From an uncultured Porphyromonadaceae bacterium (GTDB lineage: Bacteria > Bacteroidota > Bacteroidia > Bacteroidales > Muribaculaceae), in NCBI GenBank assembly GCA_937989585.1, contig CALKRW010000063.1, positions 62,001 to 126,000 on the forward strand: a stretch of 64,000 nt of DNA, read 5' to 3'. The notes beneath the pieces are model-generated. The model had not been told where the DNA came from. It did not search any database and saw nothing but the letters and a program-made list of their open reading frames with translations. The first letter of the stretch is position 1. Every line of letters begins with the position of its first letter. Both the position numbers and the translations under genes were made by a program. Shown here piece after piece: positions 27,033 through 35,759 of the stretch.

Positions 27033-27599
27033 ATGCGAAGAGTCCTGCTAAGCCTGCTGTCATCATTGTATGTAATCGGATGTTTCGCCAATAGCGAAAT
27101 CGATAACATCGCGCCTTCTCCAAAGCAGGCTGCGATTAACGCCGTAGTACAGGCATCAGCAGGCAGAACGCTATCCCCGGTCGAAGGTGTGTGGCAGGCA
27201 GGCCCCTGTTCGTTGATTGCCATAATACGAAAAAGTCGAAGCGTCTATGACATAATATTATATTCTTCGGATGACCTAAGCATCTCTTTGCCCGTAAAAA
27301 TCGGTGAAATGACCGCAGGTGCCCGTCCGGGACTTTATGACACTCACATAGCACGTCGTATAAACAATAAAGGGAAACTGTCCCGAACAGAATCTCTTGC
27401 AGTCACAATCAGTGACAACGGATCATGGCTTGAGTTCGAACAATATAAAAAGGGAGTGCGCGTTAATCTTTCACGCCTGATTCCTTATATGTTCCGCCAT
27501 GCTATTCAGAGCATAGACACGCGTCCAAACGGGCTTACCGGTGCAAGACGTGTCTATCCGGACAATTACTATACCGATGACAATCCACTGATTATCTAA
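27033..27599 (+). CDS. Secreted hypothetical protein
   Basis: 188 aa with a signal peptide (MRRVLLSLLSSLYVIGCFA). The mature part has a strand pattern centred on GVWQAGPCSLIAIIRK and a later DNGSWLEFEQYKKGVRVNLSRL, which suggests a small beta-rich fold. No family is recognised. It follows the DUF3078 gene by 17 bp, consistent with an envelope role. The sequence stays Lys/Arg-rich to the end without a barrel-type terminal aromatic. Confidence 0.55.
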   Translation: MRRVLLSLLSSLYVIGCFANSEIDNIAPSPKQAAINAVVQASAGRTLSPVEGVWQAGPCSLIAIIRKSRSVYDIILYSSDDLSISLPVKIGEMTAGARPGLYDTHIARRINNKGKLSRTESLAVTISDNGSWLEFEQYKKGVRVNLSRLIPYMFRHAIQSIDTRPNGLTGARRVYPDNYYTDDNPLII

Positions 27600-27635
27600 T
27601 TACGGGTTATTCCGGACATCATTAACCATGCTGCC

Positions 27636-28109
27636 ATGACGAAATTATTACTTCTGACTGCAGTAATCATTCTCTGTCATTTTAATATTGACGCCAAGCG
27701 TACGCGTACCACACGCATACGCCCAGTGGCTCGCACCGAGACAAATGATGTCCATTGTGATTCACTCTTAATCGGAGTTGACTCGCTTGTATATCTCTCG
27801 GGGTACGAAAAAACACTTCGTTCACGGCATGAAAATATATATGCCGCGAATCTCAGCGATTCCCTGACGATAGAATCAGTCCGAATCAAGATAGAATACA
27901 TTGACACGAAGGGGCGACAACTTCATGGCCGACAGGTAACTATTCCTTGCGACATTCCACCCGGGGAACGACGCCTGCTGTCTTTTCCCTCCTGGGACCG
28001 GCAATTTGTAATGTATTATATCCATTCTGCACCAACACGCACCTCTGCACAGGCAACTCCCTATGACGTGATCTTTAATCCCGTGTCCGTCTATTATTCA
28101 CGGAAATAA
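27636..28109 (+). CDS. Secreted hypothetical protein
   Basis: 157 aa with a signal peptide (residues 1-20, LLLLTAVIILCHFNIDA). The body is probably an Ig-like beta sandwich: IESVRIKIEYIDTKGRQL, then IPCDIPPGERRLLSFPSWD, a pattern seen in domains that handle extended peptides or sugars. That reading is pattern inference only. It ends 31 bp before the convergent GT2 gene. Confidence 0.5.
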   Translation: MTKLLLLTAVIILCHFNIDAKRTRTTRIRPVARTETNDVHCDSLLIGVDSLVYLSGYEKTLRSRHENIYAANLSDSLTIESVRIKIEYIDTKGRQLHGRQVTIPCDIPPGERRLLSFPSWDRQFVMYYIHSAPTRTSAQATPYDVIFNPVSVYYSRK

Positions 28110-28140
28110 GCCAGATAGTTTCAGGAAACCGAGGTATATT

Positions 28141-29076
28141 TCATCGCCAGAACATATAAGCGCCTCGTCCTCCAGACGATGTGTAGCGCCACAGTGCTTT
28201 CATAAGAGTACGACGCCACCATACCATATTCTCTTTTGCCAAAGCCTCAGAAAGCAGATTGCATGCGAGCTTATCCTTACCTTCGCTTTTATAGTGAGCG
28301 GCAAGGACAGAACGGACATAGTTTATCATCAGGGCAAGACGCTCTTTTTCAGGATTATCGGAAATCAATATGGCACTCTCCGCATTATTGAGAGACCTCT
28401 CCCACTTACCTGCCCGTGAATGGAATTCTGAACCGGTGATTGATTCTTTCTGATGATAGATATCCACCAGAATCTCCGGGATTAGTCTGATCTTAGGATT
28501 CTGCAACAGAAGACGGACTCCAAGTTCCCAATCCTCCCAACCGGTCAGATTTTCGTTCCAGCCTCCGATAGTCTTATAAATAGATGTTTTTGCAGCAAAA
28601 CACTGTGTGCTTAGTACACAATTATACAGATGTCTTGCCCAAATGTTCTTTACATTATACCGCCTTAGATGTGGCTTTTTCCCACGACCTATGATACAAG
28701 ACCACCAGCATACCAGATCAAGACTCTTGTCCGAAGCAAATTGACCCATAACTTTAGCAATAAGGTCAGCATGCATTGTGTCGTCAGAGTCAAAGAACAT
28801 CATGTATTCCGAGGAAACCTCAGCAAGTCCGCGATTACGGGCCTTCGGCGCTCCGGGACGTGACTCATCGAAAATTCTCAGAGAAAAATCCGATGTGGCA
28901 TGAGCGTTACCCCATGTTTCAACAACGGCACGCGTATTGTCGGTCGAGCCATTGTCAACGACCACAATGTCCAAAGGACGGTAATTCTGATTATAGATGC
29001 TATCCAGGCATCTGACAATCAGATTCTCGCGATTCTTTACAGGAATCACCACGGACATTGTTTTCAATACACTCAT
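28141..29076 (-). CDS. Family 2 glycosyltransferase
   Basis: An inverting sugar transferase of the GT-A fold: VVIPVKNRENLIVRCLDSI at the N-terminus, VVDNGSTDNT, PKARNRGLAE, the metal-binding FFDSDDTMH, and GWEDWELGVRLL with the probable catalytic acid. The C-terminal 70 residues are helical, ending in MFWR. The ATG at 29076 overlaps the stop of the acetyltransferase gene (ATGA), so this start is favoured over the longer one at 29112. Acceptor unknown; glycan or envelope synthesis is likely. About 311 aa. Confidence 0.85.
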   Translation of the reverse strand: MSVLKTMSVVIPVKNRENLIVRCLDSIYNQNYRPLDIVVVDNGSTDNTRAVVETWGNAHATSDFSLRIFDESRPGAPKARNRGLAEVSSEYMMFFDSDDTMHADLIAKVMGQFASDKSLDLVCWWSCIIGRGKKPHLRRYNVKNIWARHLYNCVLSTQCFAAKTSIYKTIGGWNENLTGWEDWELGVRLLLQNPKIRLIPEILVDIYHQKESITGSEFHSRAGKWERSLNNAESAILISDNPEKERLALMINYVRSVLAAHYKSEGKDKLACNLLSEALAKENMVWWRRTLMKALWRYTSSGGRGAYMFWR

Positions 29077-29663
29077 TTCTGAACTATTTGCTTTATAACA
29101 CGGGCTGGGCAACCGCCAACAACTGTATCAGGGGGGACATCCCGGGTAACCGTAGACCCGGCTGCAACAACGGAACGGTCGCCGATTGTAACACCAGGCA
29201 CAATTGTAACACTACCGCCAATCCATACGCTGTTACCGATAGTAACAGGCTCGGCCCATTCAACAAAAGTATCACGGCTCTCAGCCTCAAGCGGATGACA
29301 TGCCGTATATATACTTACATTAGGACCAATCAGGACGTTGTCACCTATTGTAACCTTGGCTTCGTCAAGTATCGTGAGATTGAAGTTAGCAAAAAAGTTG
29401 TCGCCTACATGAATGTTGCATCCGTAGTCACAGCGGAAAGGCTGGTTGACATTTATATTCTTGCCGCATGAACCGAGAAGACCACGTAACAATTTTTCAA
29501 GCCCTTCCGTGTCGCGAGGATCCTTGTCATTGAACTCCTTGATTTTGACTCGAGCATCTATCAGACGGTCACGAAACTCGGAATAACCGGCATCATAAAT
29601 CTCTCCGGCAAGCATCTTAGCCCACTCACGTTCGAAATAAGATTTATTATCTTGCTCTTTCAT
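29073..29663 (-). CDS. Maltose/galactose O-acetyltransferase-like hexapeptide protein
   Basis: A left-handed parallel beta-helix acyltransferase using acetyl-CoA. The Maa N-terminal domain is present (MLAGEIYDAGYSEFRDRLIDA), and the hexapeptide repeats carry IYTACHPLEAESR with the catalytic His and end GGCPARVIKQI. Length 196 aa fits the Maa/LacA family. It is coupled at both ends by ATGA overlaps to ribH upstream and the GT2 gene downstream. With the glycosyltransferase next to it, a role in glycan decoration is possible. Confidence 0.85.
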   Translation of the reverse strand: MKEQDNKSYFEREWAKMLAGEIYDAGYSEFRDRLIDARVKIKEFNDKDPRDTEGLEKLLRGLLGSCGKNINVNQPFRCDYGCNIHVGDNFFANFNLTILDEAKVTIGDNVLIGPNVSIYTACHPLEAESRDTFVEWAEPVTIGNSVWIGGSVTIVPGVTIGDRSVVAAGSTVTRDVPPDTVVGGCPARVIKQIVQK

Positions 29664-30145
29664 TGTATTTTTTCAAAAGAAGCCATTGCGATGGCAGCCT
29701 GAGCGGCCTCTGCACCTTTGTCTGACTCAGTGCCGTCGGCACGCACCATGGCATCATGCTCACTATCGACAGTCAGAACACCAAAAATCACTGGTACGCG
29801 ACCTAAACGATTCAATGAGGTCACGCCTTGTGTCACAGACTGACATACGTAATCGAAGTGAGGTGTTCCGCCACGGATGACACAACCAAATACGATTACG
29901 GCATCATATTGGTCACTATTTACTAGCCTAGCCGCAGCATAAGTCAATTCCACAGCCCCCGGAACGTCATAAGTAACTATACCTTTACCGACTGCGAGGC
30001 CTGAAGCCTCAAGTTCACGGATTGCCGAATCACGCAGAGTATGGGTAATACAGCTGTTCCACTGAGCAGTGACAATAGCCACGCGCATATCTTGCGACGC
30101 CTTATGTTTAAGTACGGGAACTGCTCCCGCAGTTGCTGTTGACAT
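29660..30145 (-). CDS. ribH: 6,7-dimethyl-8-ribityllumazine synthase
   Basis: Riboflavin synthesis, penultimate step, forming an icosahedral or pentameric shell in the cytosol. Motifs: VTAQWNSCIT (substrate loop), VPGAVELTYAA at about 61-71, FGCVIRGGTPHFDYVC with the catalytic His96, and FGVLT followed by DKGAEAAQAAIAM. 161 aa is typical. The stop overlaps the acetyltransferase start (ATGA). Confidence 0.94.
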   Translation of the reverse strand: MSTATAGAVPVLKHKASQDMRVAIVTAQWNSCITHTLRDSAIRELEASGLAVGKGIVTYDVPGAVELTYAAARLVNSDQYDAVIVFGCVIRGGTPHFDYVCQSVTQGVTSLNRLGRVPVIFGVLTVDSEHDAMVRADGTESDKGAEAAQAAIAMASFEKIQ

Positions 30146-30182
30146 AATTATTTCTGAAAAATATGATTAGCAGATCTAAATT

Positions 30183-30842
30183 TTACTGAAGTCTAAAAGT
30201 CACAGGGAGATTGTAACTAACCCTAACCGGACTTCCATTAACCTTACCCGGCATCCATTTAGGCATTTTTTTTACCACTCTAAGAGCCTCTTTGTCAAGA
30301 GCGGGATGTTTGCCTCTAACTACGCGAGAAGACGATATGCTACCATCTTTCTCTACAATAAAACTTACAATTACTCTACCCTGAACACCTTCTTCCGCTG
30401 CGACAGCAGGATATGTAATGTTGCTGGCAAGCCATGTGTAGAGAGCCCCTTCTCCCCCGGGGAATGAAGGTTGCTGCTCGACACAGGACATATCATGAAC
30501 AGTATTATCATACTCAGGCTGGGACTGTGTTTTTGGTTGTTCCTGGGTCGCAGCAGGTTGCGACGGTTTAGCCGGAGCGGATGGGGACGAAGACGATGTT
30601 TGGACTGGCTTTTGTGATGGCGCAGAAGTCTGAGGAACCAATGACTGATCTTCCACGACCTTAACATCGGTTTGCTCAACCGCAATTTCTTCAGCCGGAC
30701 TATTAAGACCGTCAAGATTCAACCGATAATTGGTCGTGTCTTTCGGAGCCTCGTCATCATCACTATCCTGAGCAGCCTTACGGCATGATCCAAAAGCAAC
30801 CGCTATAGTTACCGCCAACGAAATGAGCATCAGTTTTTTCAT
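30183..30842 (-). CDS. TonB C-terminal-domain lipoprotein
   Basis: Residues 1-19 are a lipoprotein signal with lipobox FGSC (Cys about residue 20). A disordered segment rich in Gln, Pro, Ser and Lys extends to about residue 130, then comes a TonB C-terminal domain: QPSFPGGEGALYTWLASNI, RVIVSFIVEKDGSI and PVRVSYNLPVTFRL. Unlike inner-membrane TonB it carries a lipid anchor. Bacteroidetes have many such proteins; whether they energise transport or bind peptidoglycan is unsettled. The ATG at 30842 is chosen to start the signal; a longer frame begins at 30875. Confidence 0.8.
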   Translation of the reverse strand: MKKLMLISLAVTIAVAFGSCRKAAQDSDDDEAPKDTTNYRLNLDGLNSPAEEIAVEQTDVKVVEDQSLVPQTSAPSQKPVQTSSSSPSAPAKPSQPAATQEQPKTQSQPEYDNTVHDMSCVEQQPSFPGGEGALYTWLASNITYPAVAAEEGVQGRVIVSFIVEKDGSISSSRVVRGKHPALDKEALRVVKKMPKWMPGKVNGSPVRVSYNLPVTFRLQ

Positions 30843-30882
30843 GGGAAAGTGCTTTTTAATAATTAAAAAATACAAGTTTTTA

Positions 30883-31497
30883 TCAGATTATCCTGGAATC
30901 TCCTCTTGCGGCTCCACCAAGATAGCCTCCATGATGCCTCAAGGCGTAATCCTCCCGAGTAAATCCTATGGCCTGCATGGTATTGACAACAAGGATATCA
31001 CCTATTACAGTCATAACCGTGGTAGACGTAGTCGGAGTAAGTCCTAATGGGCATACCTCTGGCGCCCCTCCGGTATTTATGTAAACATCGGAGGCCTGGG
31101 CAAGCGGCGAATCCGAATTACCACTTATTACAATAAGTGGAATCTGAGGGTATAATCCCTTGGCTAGTCTGATGACATCAATAATCTCGCGCGTTTTGCC
31201 TGAATTGGATATCAGCAACATGACATCATCGGGCTGAAGTACGCCCAAATCGCCATGCTGGGCCTCGCCGGGATGCAAGTAGACGGACGGAGTACCTGTC
31301 GACGAGAATGTCGTTGCTATATTCTGGGCTATCTGACCGGCCTTTCCCATGCCCGAGGTAACAAGTTTACCTTTCCTGTTATGAACATGCTCGACAATCA
31401 TGTCGACGGCCTCGCCGAAGGCAGGAGTGACAGGTATTGATGCGATTGCATGACTCTCTGCCTCAATTATTTCTTTTATAGAGTTTTCTATGTCCAT
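30883..31497 (-). CDS. SIS-domain sugar isomerase (KpsF/GutQ-like, no CBS domains)
   Basis: The SIS domain has TSGMGKAGQIAQNIATTFSS, LHPGEAQHGDLG and ISNSGKTREIIDVI, the arabinose-5-phosphate isomerase pattern with substrate-binding SGMGK and the HGDLG motif. The protein stops at 204 aa, before the CBS pair of canonical KdsD/KpsF. It may still supply arabinose-5-phosphate for Kdo, but the short form is uncertain. A promoter on the minus strand lies 70 bp upstream. Confidence 0.8.
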   Translation of the reverse strand: MDIENSIKEIIEAESHAIASIPVTPAFGEAVDMIVEHVHNRKGKLVTSGMGKAGQIAQNIATTFSSTGTPSVYLHPGEAQHGDLGVLQPDDVMLLISNSGKTREIIDVIRLAKGLYPQIPLIVISGNSDSPLAQASDVYINTGGAPEVCPLGLTPTTSTTVMTVIGDILVVNTMQAIGFTREDYALRHHGGYLGGAARGDSRII

Positions 31498-31570
31498 TTA
31501 TTCTTTCTATATGAGAACAGGCTTAATCCTTCGACAGTAATGCGAACGCATATCTTGAGGAAAGCCGTTC

Positions 31571-31602
31571 GCAAAGTTAACACTTTTAGACTTTCCACCC
31601 AA
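31571..31602 (-). promoter_or_regulatory. Minus-strand promoter of the SIS-TonB-ribH cluster
   Basis: On the minus strand TTG (31602-31600), 20 bp, then TAACTTTGC (31579-31571). The -7 box overlaps one arm of an inverted repeat GCGAACG/CGTTCGC (31542-31548 and 31566-31572). Confidence 0.6.
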
Positions 31603-31723
31603 GCCACGGCGCATTTCTTTATGCAATATAACTAAGATTAGAACCAATCTGAATGAATAATTGTTATTAAATCATAAAAAGAAAAGTACACAAAGCATTA
31701 CAACATCATAATATAACATAACT

Positions 31724-32020
31724 ATGGCACACAATTCAAACAATCAGGATTCAGGATGGGGCCTATGGCTAGCCGCCGGTCTTATCGTCGCGGCCCTTAC
31801 GCTTGGCGTCCTTATCTACATAGGATGGATCAACTCACGTACACACGTTGACTCGATGAACGGAGACAATGTCGAGCAGGATTATCCGATTACGGCCGCC
31901 CAGGCCGAGTCAGTCGGAGTTCAGGACTGGCAGAATCCGGAGGATGCTTCCTTTGAAGAAGTTATCGTAGACCATGCACCGACCCCAGAACAGACAGCAG
32001 ACTCGGAAATGGGCGACTAA
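31724..32020 (+). CDS. Small single-helix membrane protein with acidic tail
   Basis: 98 aa. A short polar N-terminus (NNQDSGWG) precedes one long hydrophobic helix (LWLAAGLIVAALTLGVLIYI), and the remaining 55 residues are acidic, so the tail is probably outside or in the periplasm. No family recognised. It stands alone between divergent clusters with a terminator after it. Confidence 0.55.
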   Translation: MAHNSNNQDSGWGLWLAAGLIVAALTLGVLIYIGWINSRTHVDSMNGDNVEQDYPITAAQAESVGVQDWQNPEDASFEEVIVDHAPTPEQTADSEMGD

Positions 32021-32086
32021 AGTACGGATTACCATCCCAAAACAATAACGTCTCCGCATAGACAGAATATCTCATTGAAACACACT

Positions 32087-32126
32087 TCCCGCAACAGACT
32101 ACGACTCTGATGCGGGACTTGTTTTT
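32087..32126 (+). terminator. Terminator after the 98-aa membrane protein gene
   Basis: TCCCGCA (32087-32093) pairs with TGCGGGA (32111-32117), then CTTGTTTTT. Confidence 0.7.
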
Positions 32127-32150
32127 AATATCATTTATTCGTACCTTTGC
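32119..32150 (+). promoter_or_regulatory. speA promoter
   Basis: TTG at 32119-32121, 20 bp, then TACCTTTGC at 32142-32150, 39 bp before the speA start. Confidence 0.65.
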
Positions 32151-32189
32151 GATAAATTAAATTAACCCGAACAAGACTTCCTGTAAGAG

Positions 32190-34088
32190 ATGAGAAAATG
32201 GCGAATTGAAGACAGCGCCGAACTGTACAACATAAACGGCTGGGGTCGCAGTTATTTCAAAATTAACGACAAAGGACATGTTACTGTTGTTCCCAAGCAA
32301 GGTTGCGCCGAGGTTGATCTCCGCGACATAATGGACGAACTGCAGGTGCGCGATATCTCGTCACCTCTTCTTCTACGTTTCCCTGACATACTTGACAATC
32401 GCGTTGAAAAAATCTCTACCTGTTTCCAGCAGGCTGCAGAACGCTATGGATACAACGCACAAAATTACATGATCTATCCCATCAAGGTCAACCAGATGCG
32501 TCAGGTTGTAGAGGAAATAGTTGACTACGGCACTAAATTCAACATTGGTCTCGAGGCAGGCTCTAAACCCGAACTTCATGCCGTCCTTGCCACGAACATC
32601 AAAGATAATGCGCTGATCATCTGCAACGGATACAAGGACGAGAATTACATTGAACTTGCCCTTCTCGCCCAGAAGATGGGACGACGTGTCTATCTTGTTG
32701 TTGAGAAACTCAACGAACTGCGTCTGATTGCAGAAATCGCACAACGGCTGAATGTCCGGCCCAACATTGGCATCCGCATAAAACTCTCATCCACCGGATC
32801 GGGGAAATGGGCAGAAAGCGGAGGAGACCAGTCAAAGTTCGGGCTGAACTCTTCGGAACTTCTCGCAGCCATTGATTTTCTTGAAAAGAAGCAACTTACG
32901 GACTGTCTGAAACTCATACATTTCCACATCGGCAGCCAGATTACAAAGATTCGCCGCATCAAGAACGCTCTGCGCGAAGCTACTCAATATTATGTACAAC
33001 TGACGAAGGAGGGTTTCGACATCGACTTCGTGGATATAGGCGGTGGACTTGGTGTCGACTACGACGGCACACGCTCGTCGACTTCAGAGTCTTCAATGAA
33101 CTATTCTATCCAGGAATATGCCAACGATGCTGTATCGGCTCTAGTGGACGTATGCACCAAGAACGATATCCGTCAGCCCAATATAATAACAGAGAGCGGC
33201 CGTTCGCTGACCGCCCACCATTCCATTTTAATTTTCGAGGTTCTTGAAACCACCACCCTGCCTTCCTGGAAAGAGTCGGAGACTTTGCCTGAGAACTCGC
33301 ATGAGTTAGCCCGCGAACTTTTCGAGATATGGGACAATCTTGACCACCAGCGTCTCTTCGAGAGTTGGCACGACGCCCTGCAGATACGCGAGGAGGCCCT
33401 CGACCTGTTCTCGCTCGGGATGCTCGACCTGGAGACAAGAGCCCAAATTGAGAAACTCTTCTGGTCAATAGCCCGCGAAGTCGGCGAGATGGCTGTATCC
33501 ATGAAACATCCCCCGGAAGAACTGCGCAAGATAGCACGCATGATTCCTGACAAGTATTTCTGCAATTTCTCGCTCTTCCAGTCGCTGCCTGACTCATGGG
33601 CCATCGATCAGGTTTTCCCCATCATGCCTATCCAGCGACTTGACGAACGCCCTTCGCGGACATGTACCATTCAGGATATCACCTGCGATTCGGATGGTAA
33701 GATCGCCAATTTCATAACACAAGGCGAAACGACCCCTGCACTTCCCGTGCATGCAATAAAACAAGGCGAGAAATACTATCTCGGCGTTTTCCTTGTCGGT
33801 GCATACCAGGAAATTCTCGGAGACCTCCACAACCTGTTCGGCGATACAAACGCCGTCCACATCAGCGTCTACAACGACCGCTACGAGATTGACCAGGTGA
33901 TTGACGGAGAATCTGTCGCCGATGTTCTCGAATACGTTCAGTTCTCTCCCAAGAAACTGGTCCGCAATGTCGAAGCATGGGTTACAGCCTCGATGAAAGC
34001 TGGCAAAATTACACCCGAAGAAGGCCGCTCATTCATCTCGACCTATAGGTCGGGACTCTATGGCTACACATATCTCGAGAAAGACTGA
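32190..34088 (+). CDS. speA: Biosynthetic arginine decarboxylase
   Basis: PLP enzyme giving agmatine for polyamine synthesis. YPIKVNQMRQVV carries the PLP lysine Lys99, and LEAGSKPEL, RIKLSSTGSGKWAESGG and FVDIGGGLGVDYDG are the barrel motifs. The second domain has QSLPDSWAIDQVFPIMPIQRL and a CDSDG motif with the catalytic Cys, then a family-specific C-terminus with LGVFLVGAYQEILGDLHNLFG. 632 aa agrees with SpeA of Bacteroidetes (E. coli SpeA is about 660). Confidence 0.95.
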   Translation: MRKWRIEDSAELYNINGWGRSYFKINDKGHVTVVPKQGCAEVDLRDIMDELQVRDISSPLLLRFPDILDNRVEKISTCFQQAAERYGYNAQNYMIYPIKVNQMRQVVEEIVDYGTKFNIGLEAGSKPELHAVLATNIKDNALIICNGYKDENYIELALLAQKMGRRVYLVVEKLNELRLIAEIAQRLNVRPNIGIRIKLSSTGSGKWAESGGDQSKFGLNSSELLAAIDFLEKKQLTDCLKLIHFHIGSQITKIRRIKNALREATQYYVQLTKEGFDIDFVDIGGGLGVDYDGTRSSTSESSMNYSIQEYANDAVSALVDVCTKNDIRQPNIITESGRSLTAHHSILIFEVLETTTLPSWKESETLPENSHELARELFEIWDNLDHQRLFESWHDALQIREEALDLFSLGMLDLETRAQIEKLFWSIAREVGEMAVSMKHPPEELRKIARMIPDKYFCNFSLFQSLPDSWAIDQVFPIMPIQRLDERPSRTCTIQDITCDSDGKIANFITQGETTPALPVHAIKQGEKYYLGVFLVGAYQEILGDLHNLFGDTNAVHISVYNDRYEIDQVIDGESVADVLEYVQFSPKKLVRNVEAWVTASMKAGKITPEEGRSFISTYRSGLYGYTYLEKD

Positions 34089-34095
34089 TAATAAA

Positions 34096-34119
34096 TAGTC
34101 CTTGCGGACTAAAATTTTA
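34096..34119 (+). terminator. Short hairpin between speA and truA
   Basis: TAGTCC (34096-34101), loop TTGC, GGACTA (34106-34111), followed by an A/T run. It is weak as a terminator because the U-run is interrupted, and it lies only 23 bp before the truA start codon, so it may instead affect truA translation. Confidence 0.35.
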
Positions 34120-34133
34120 TAAAAGACTATCGC

Positions 34134-34898
34134 TTGCGTCACTTTCTGCAATTAAGTTACAACGGCGCTCCTTTCAACGGCTGGCAGATACAGCCTGACC
34201 GTCCAAGCGTCCAAGGCGCGCTTCAGTCGGCTTTGCGCACTGTCACCCGACAGGAAATCGCCGTAACCGGAGCCGGGCGGACCGACACCGGTGTACACGG
34301 ACACATGATGATCGCTCATGCCGACCTTCCGGAAAAATATGACGATCTGTTTCGTCGTGAAGGCCTGCGGCGTGCGCTATGTGGCCTCTGCCGTCCTTAT
34401 ATCGCAATCCAGGGCATCACACCTGTCGCCCCGGACGCCCACGCACGTTTCGATGCCTGCGAACGGACATACCGCTACTTTGTCCATACAGCAGAAGACC
34501 CTTTTTTATCAGACCGATCATGGCTCACTCATGCCGAACTCGATTTTGGAGCAATGAATAGGGGCGCCGCATTGCTTGTCGGTCGCCGCGACTATACTTC
34601 TTTCTCCAAACTTCACACCGACACAAAGACCAATATCTGTGACATACGACATGCACAATGGGTGCAGGAATCCCCTACCCGATGGTATTTCGAGATTTCG
34701 GCAGACCGATTCCTGCGTAACATGGTCAGGGCCATAGTCGGTACTCTCGTAGATGTGGGACGAGGCAAACTTACACCTGAAGGCATACTAGAAATTATCA
34801 ACCGACAGAACCGCACGGCGGCCGGTGAATCAATGCCTGGACACGCCCTTTTCCTTTGGGATATAAAATATCCGTACTTCAATCCGATTCAACTATGA
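34134..34898 (+). CDS. truA: tRNA pseudouridine(38-40) synthase
   Basis: Makes pseudouridine at positions 38-40 of the anticodon stem. Catalytic Asp51 is in AGRTDTGVHG, with SYNGAPFNGWQIQP at the start and FSADRFLRNMVRAIVGTL-type residues later. The start is TTG at 34134: it gives the canonical N-terminus RHFLQLSYNG and no ATG lies suitably upstream. 254 aa is normal. The stop overlaps the start of the nuclease gene in ATGA. Confidence 0.93.
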   Translation: MRHFLQLSYNGAPFNGWQIQPDRPSVQGALQSALRTVTRQEIAVTGAGRTDTGVHGHMMIAHADLPEKYDDLFRREGLRRALCGLCRPYIAIQGITPVAPDAHARFDACERTYRYFVHTAEDPFLSDRSWLTHAELDFGAMNRGAALLVGRRDYTSFSKLHTDTKTNICDIRHAQWVQESPTRWYFEISADRFLRNMVRAIVGTLVDVGRGKLTPEGILEIINRQNRTAAGESMPGHALFLWDIKYPYFNPIQL

Positions 34899-35704
34899 AA
34901 TATATATCCGGTATGCTAAAATTCATTGCAATGACCGCTCCGTCATTGCTAATGGGTTCATGCCAACTATCAAATGCCAATGGTCACATAGACTTTCCTG
35001 ATACCGAGGCAGGCGAACTCATGAAAGTCGTCGTTCCGTCAGAGGTTTCAAACGAAGAAATCTCATACACAGGTTTTTCCATGGGTTTCAATGCCGACAG
35101 ACATGTTCCAAACTACGTATCGTGGGAACTGCTTGCCAGCGAGACCGACGGTCCGATCCCGCGGGGCAAAAACTTCATGACTGACACATCGGTCGAGGGC
35201 TGTGCCACGACCGATGATTACCGCGGGTCAGGTTTCGACCGGGGCCATATGTGCCCTGCAGGTGACATGAAATGGGACAGGCGCGCCATGGATGCCTGCT
35301 TCATGTTGACGAATATCTGTCCGCAAGAAGGCAGTCTTAACTCCGGATCATGGAAAAAACTCGAGGAAAAATGCCGCAAATGGGCTATGCGGGACTCATC
35401 ACTTATCATAGTTTGCGGACCTGTTCTTACAGACAGAATCACCCGGACAATAGGAAGCAGCAATGTCGCTGTTCCTGAACGTTTTTATAAAGTGGTGCTC
35501 GCGCCTTACGCCGATCCGCCCAGGGCAATTGGATTCATCATGCCAAACGGACATGTTCCCGGAGGAATGCAGGCAGCAGCATGCACGGTGCATCAGGTCG
35601 AAGCCATAACCGGACTTGATTTCTTCTCTGCACTGCCAGACGACCTCGAGAATCAGATTGAATCTCAAGCATCCTTTCCGCTTTGGGAAAAGAAACGGAA
35701 ATAA
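34895..35704 (+). CDS. DNA/RNA non-specific endonuclease lipoprotein
   Basis: A metal-dependent nuclease of the NucA/EndoG family. The active-site motif is FDRGHMCPAGD with catalytic His118 (the DRGH box), and MLTNICPQ provides the Asn that binds the metal. An N-terminal lipoprotein-like signal ends near LLMGSC, so it would be anchored in the envelope, where it could scavenge nucleic acids; the anchor is inferred. The ATG at 34895 overlaps the truA stop. 269 aa. Confidence 0.88.
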   Translation: MKYISGMLKFIAMTAPSLLMGSCQLSNANGHIDFPDTEAGELMKVVVPSEVSNEEISYTGFSMGFNADRHVPNYVSWELLASETDGPIPRGKNFMTDTSVEGCATTDDYRGSGFDRGHMCPAGDMKWDRRAMDACFMLTNICPQEGSLNSGSWKKLEEKCRKWAMRDSSLIIVCGPVLTDRITRTIGSSNVAVPERFYKVVLAPYADPPRAIGFIMPNGHVPGGMQAAACTVHQVEAITGLDFFSALPDDLENQIESQASFPLWEKKRK

Positions 35705-35759
35705 TCAATACTGGCACGAAATCCAAAATTCAAATCCTTCCATTCGTTACCTATTTCCA

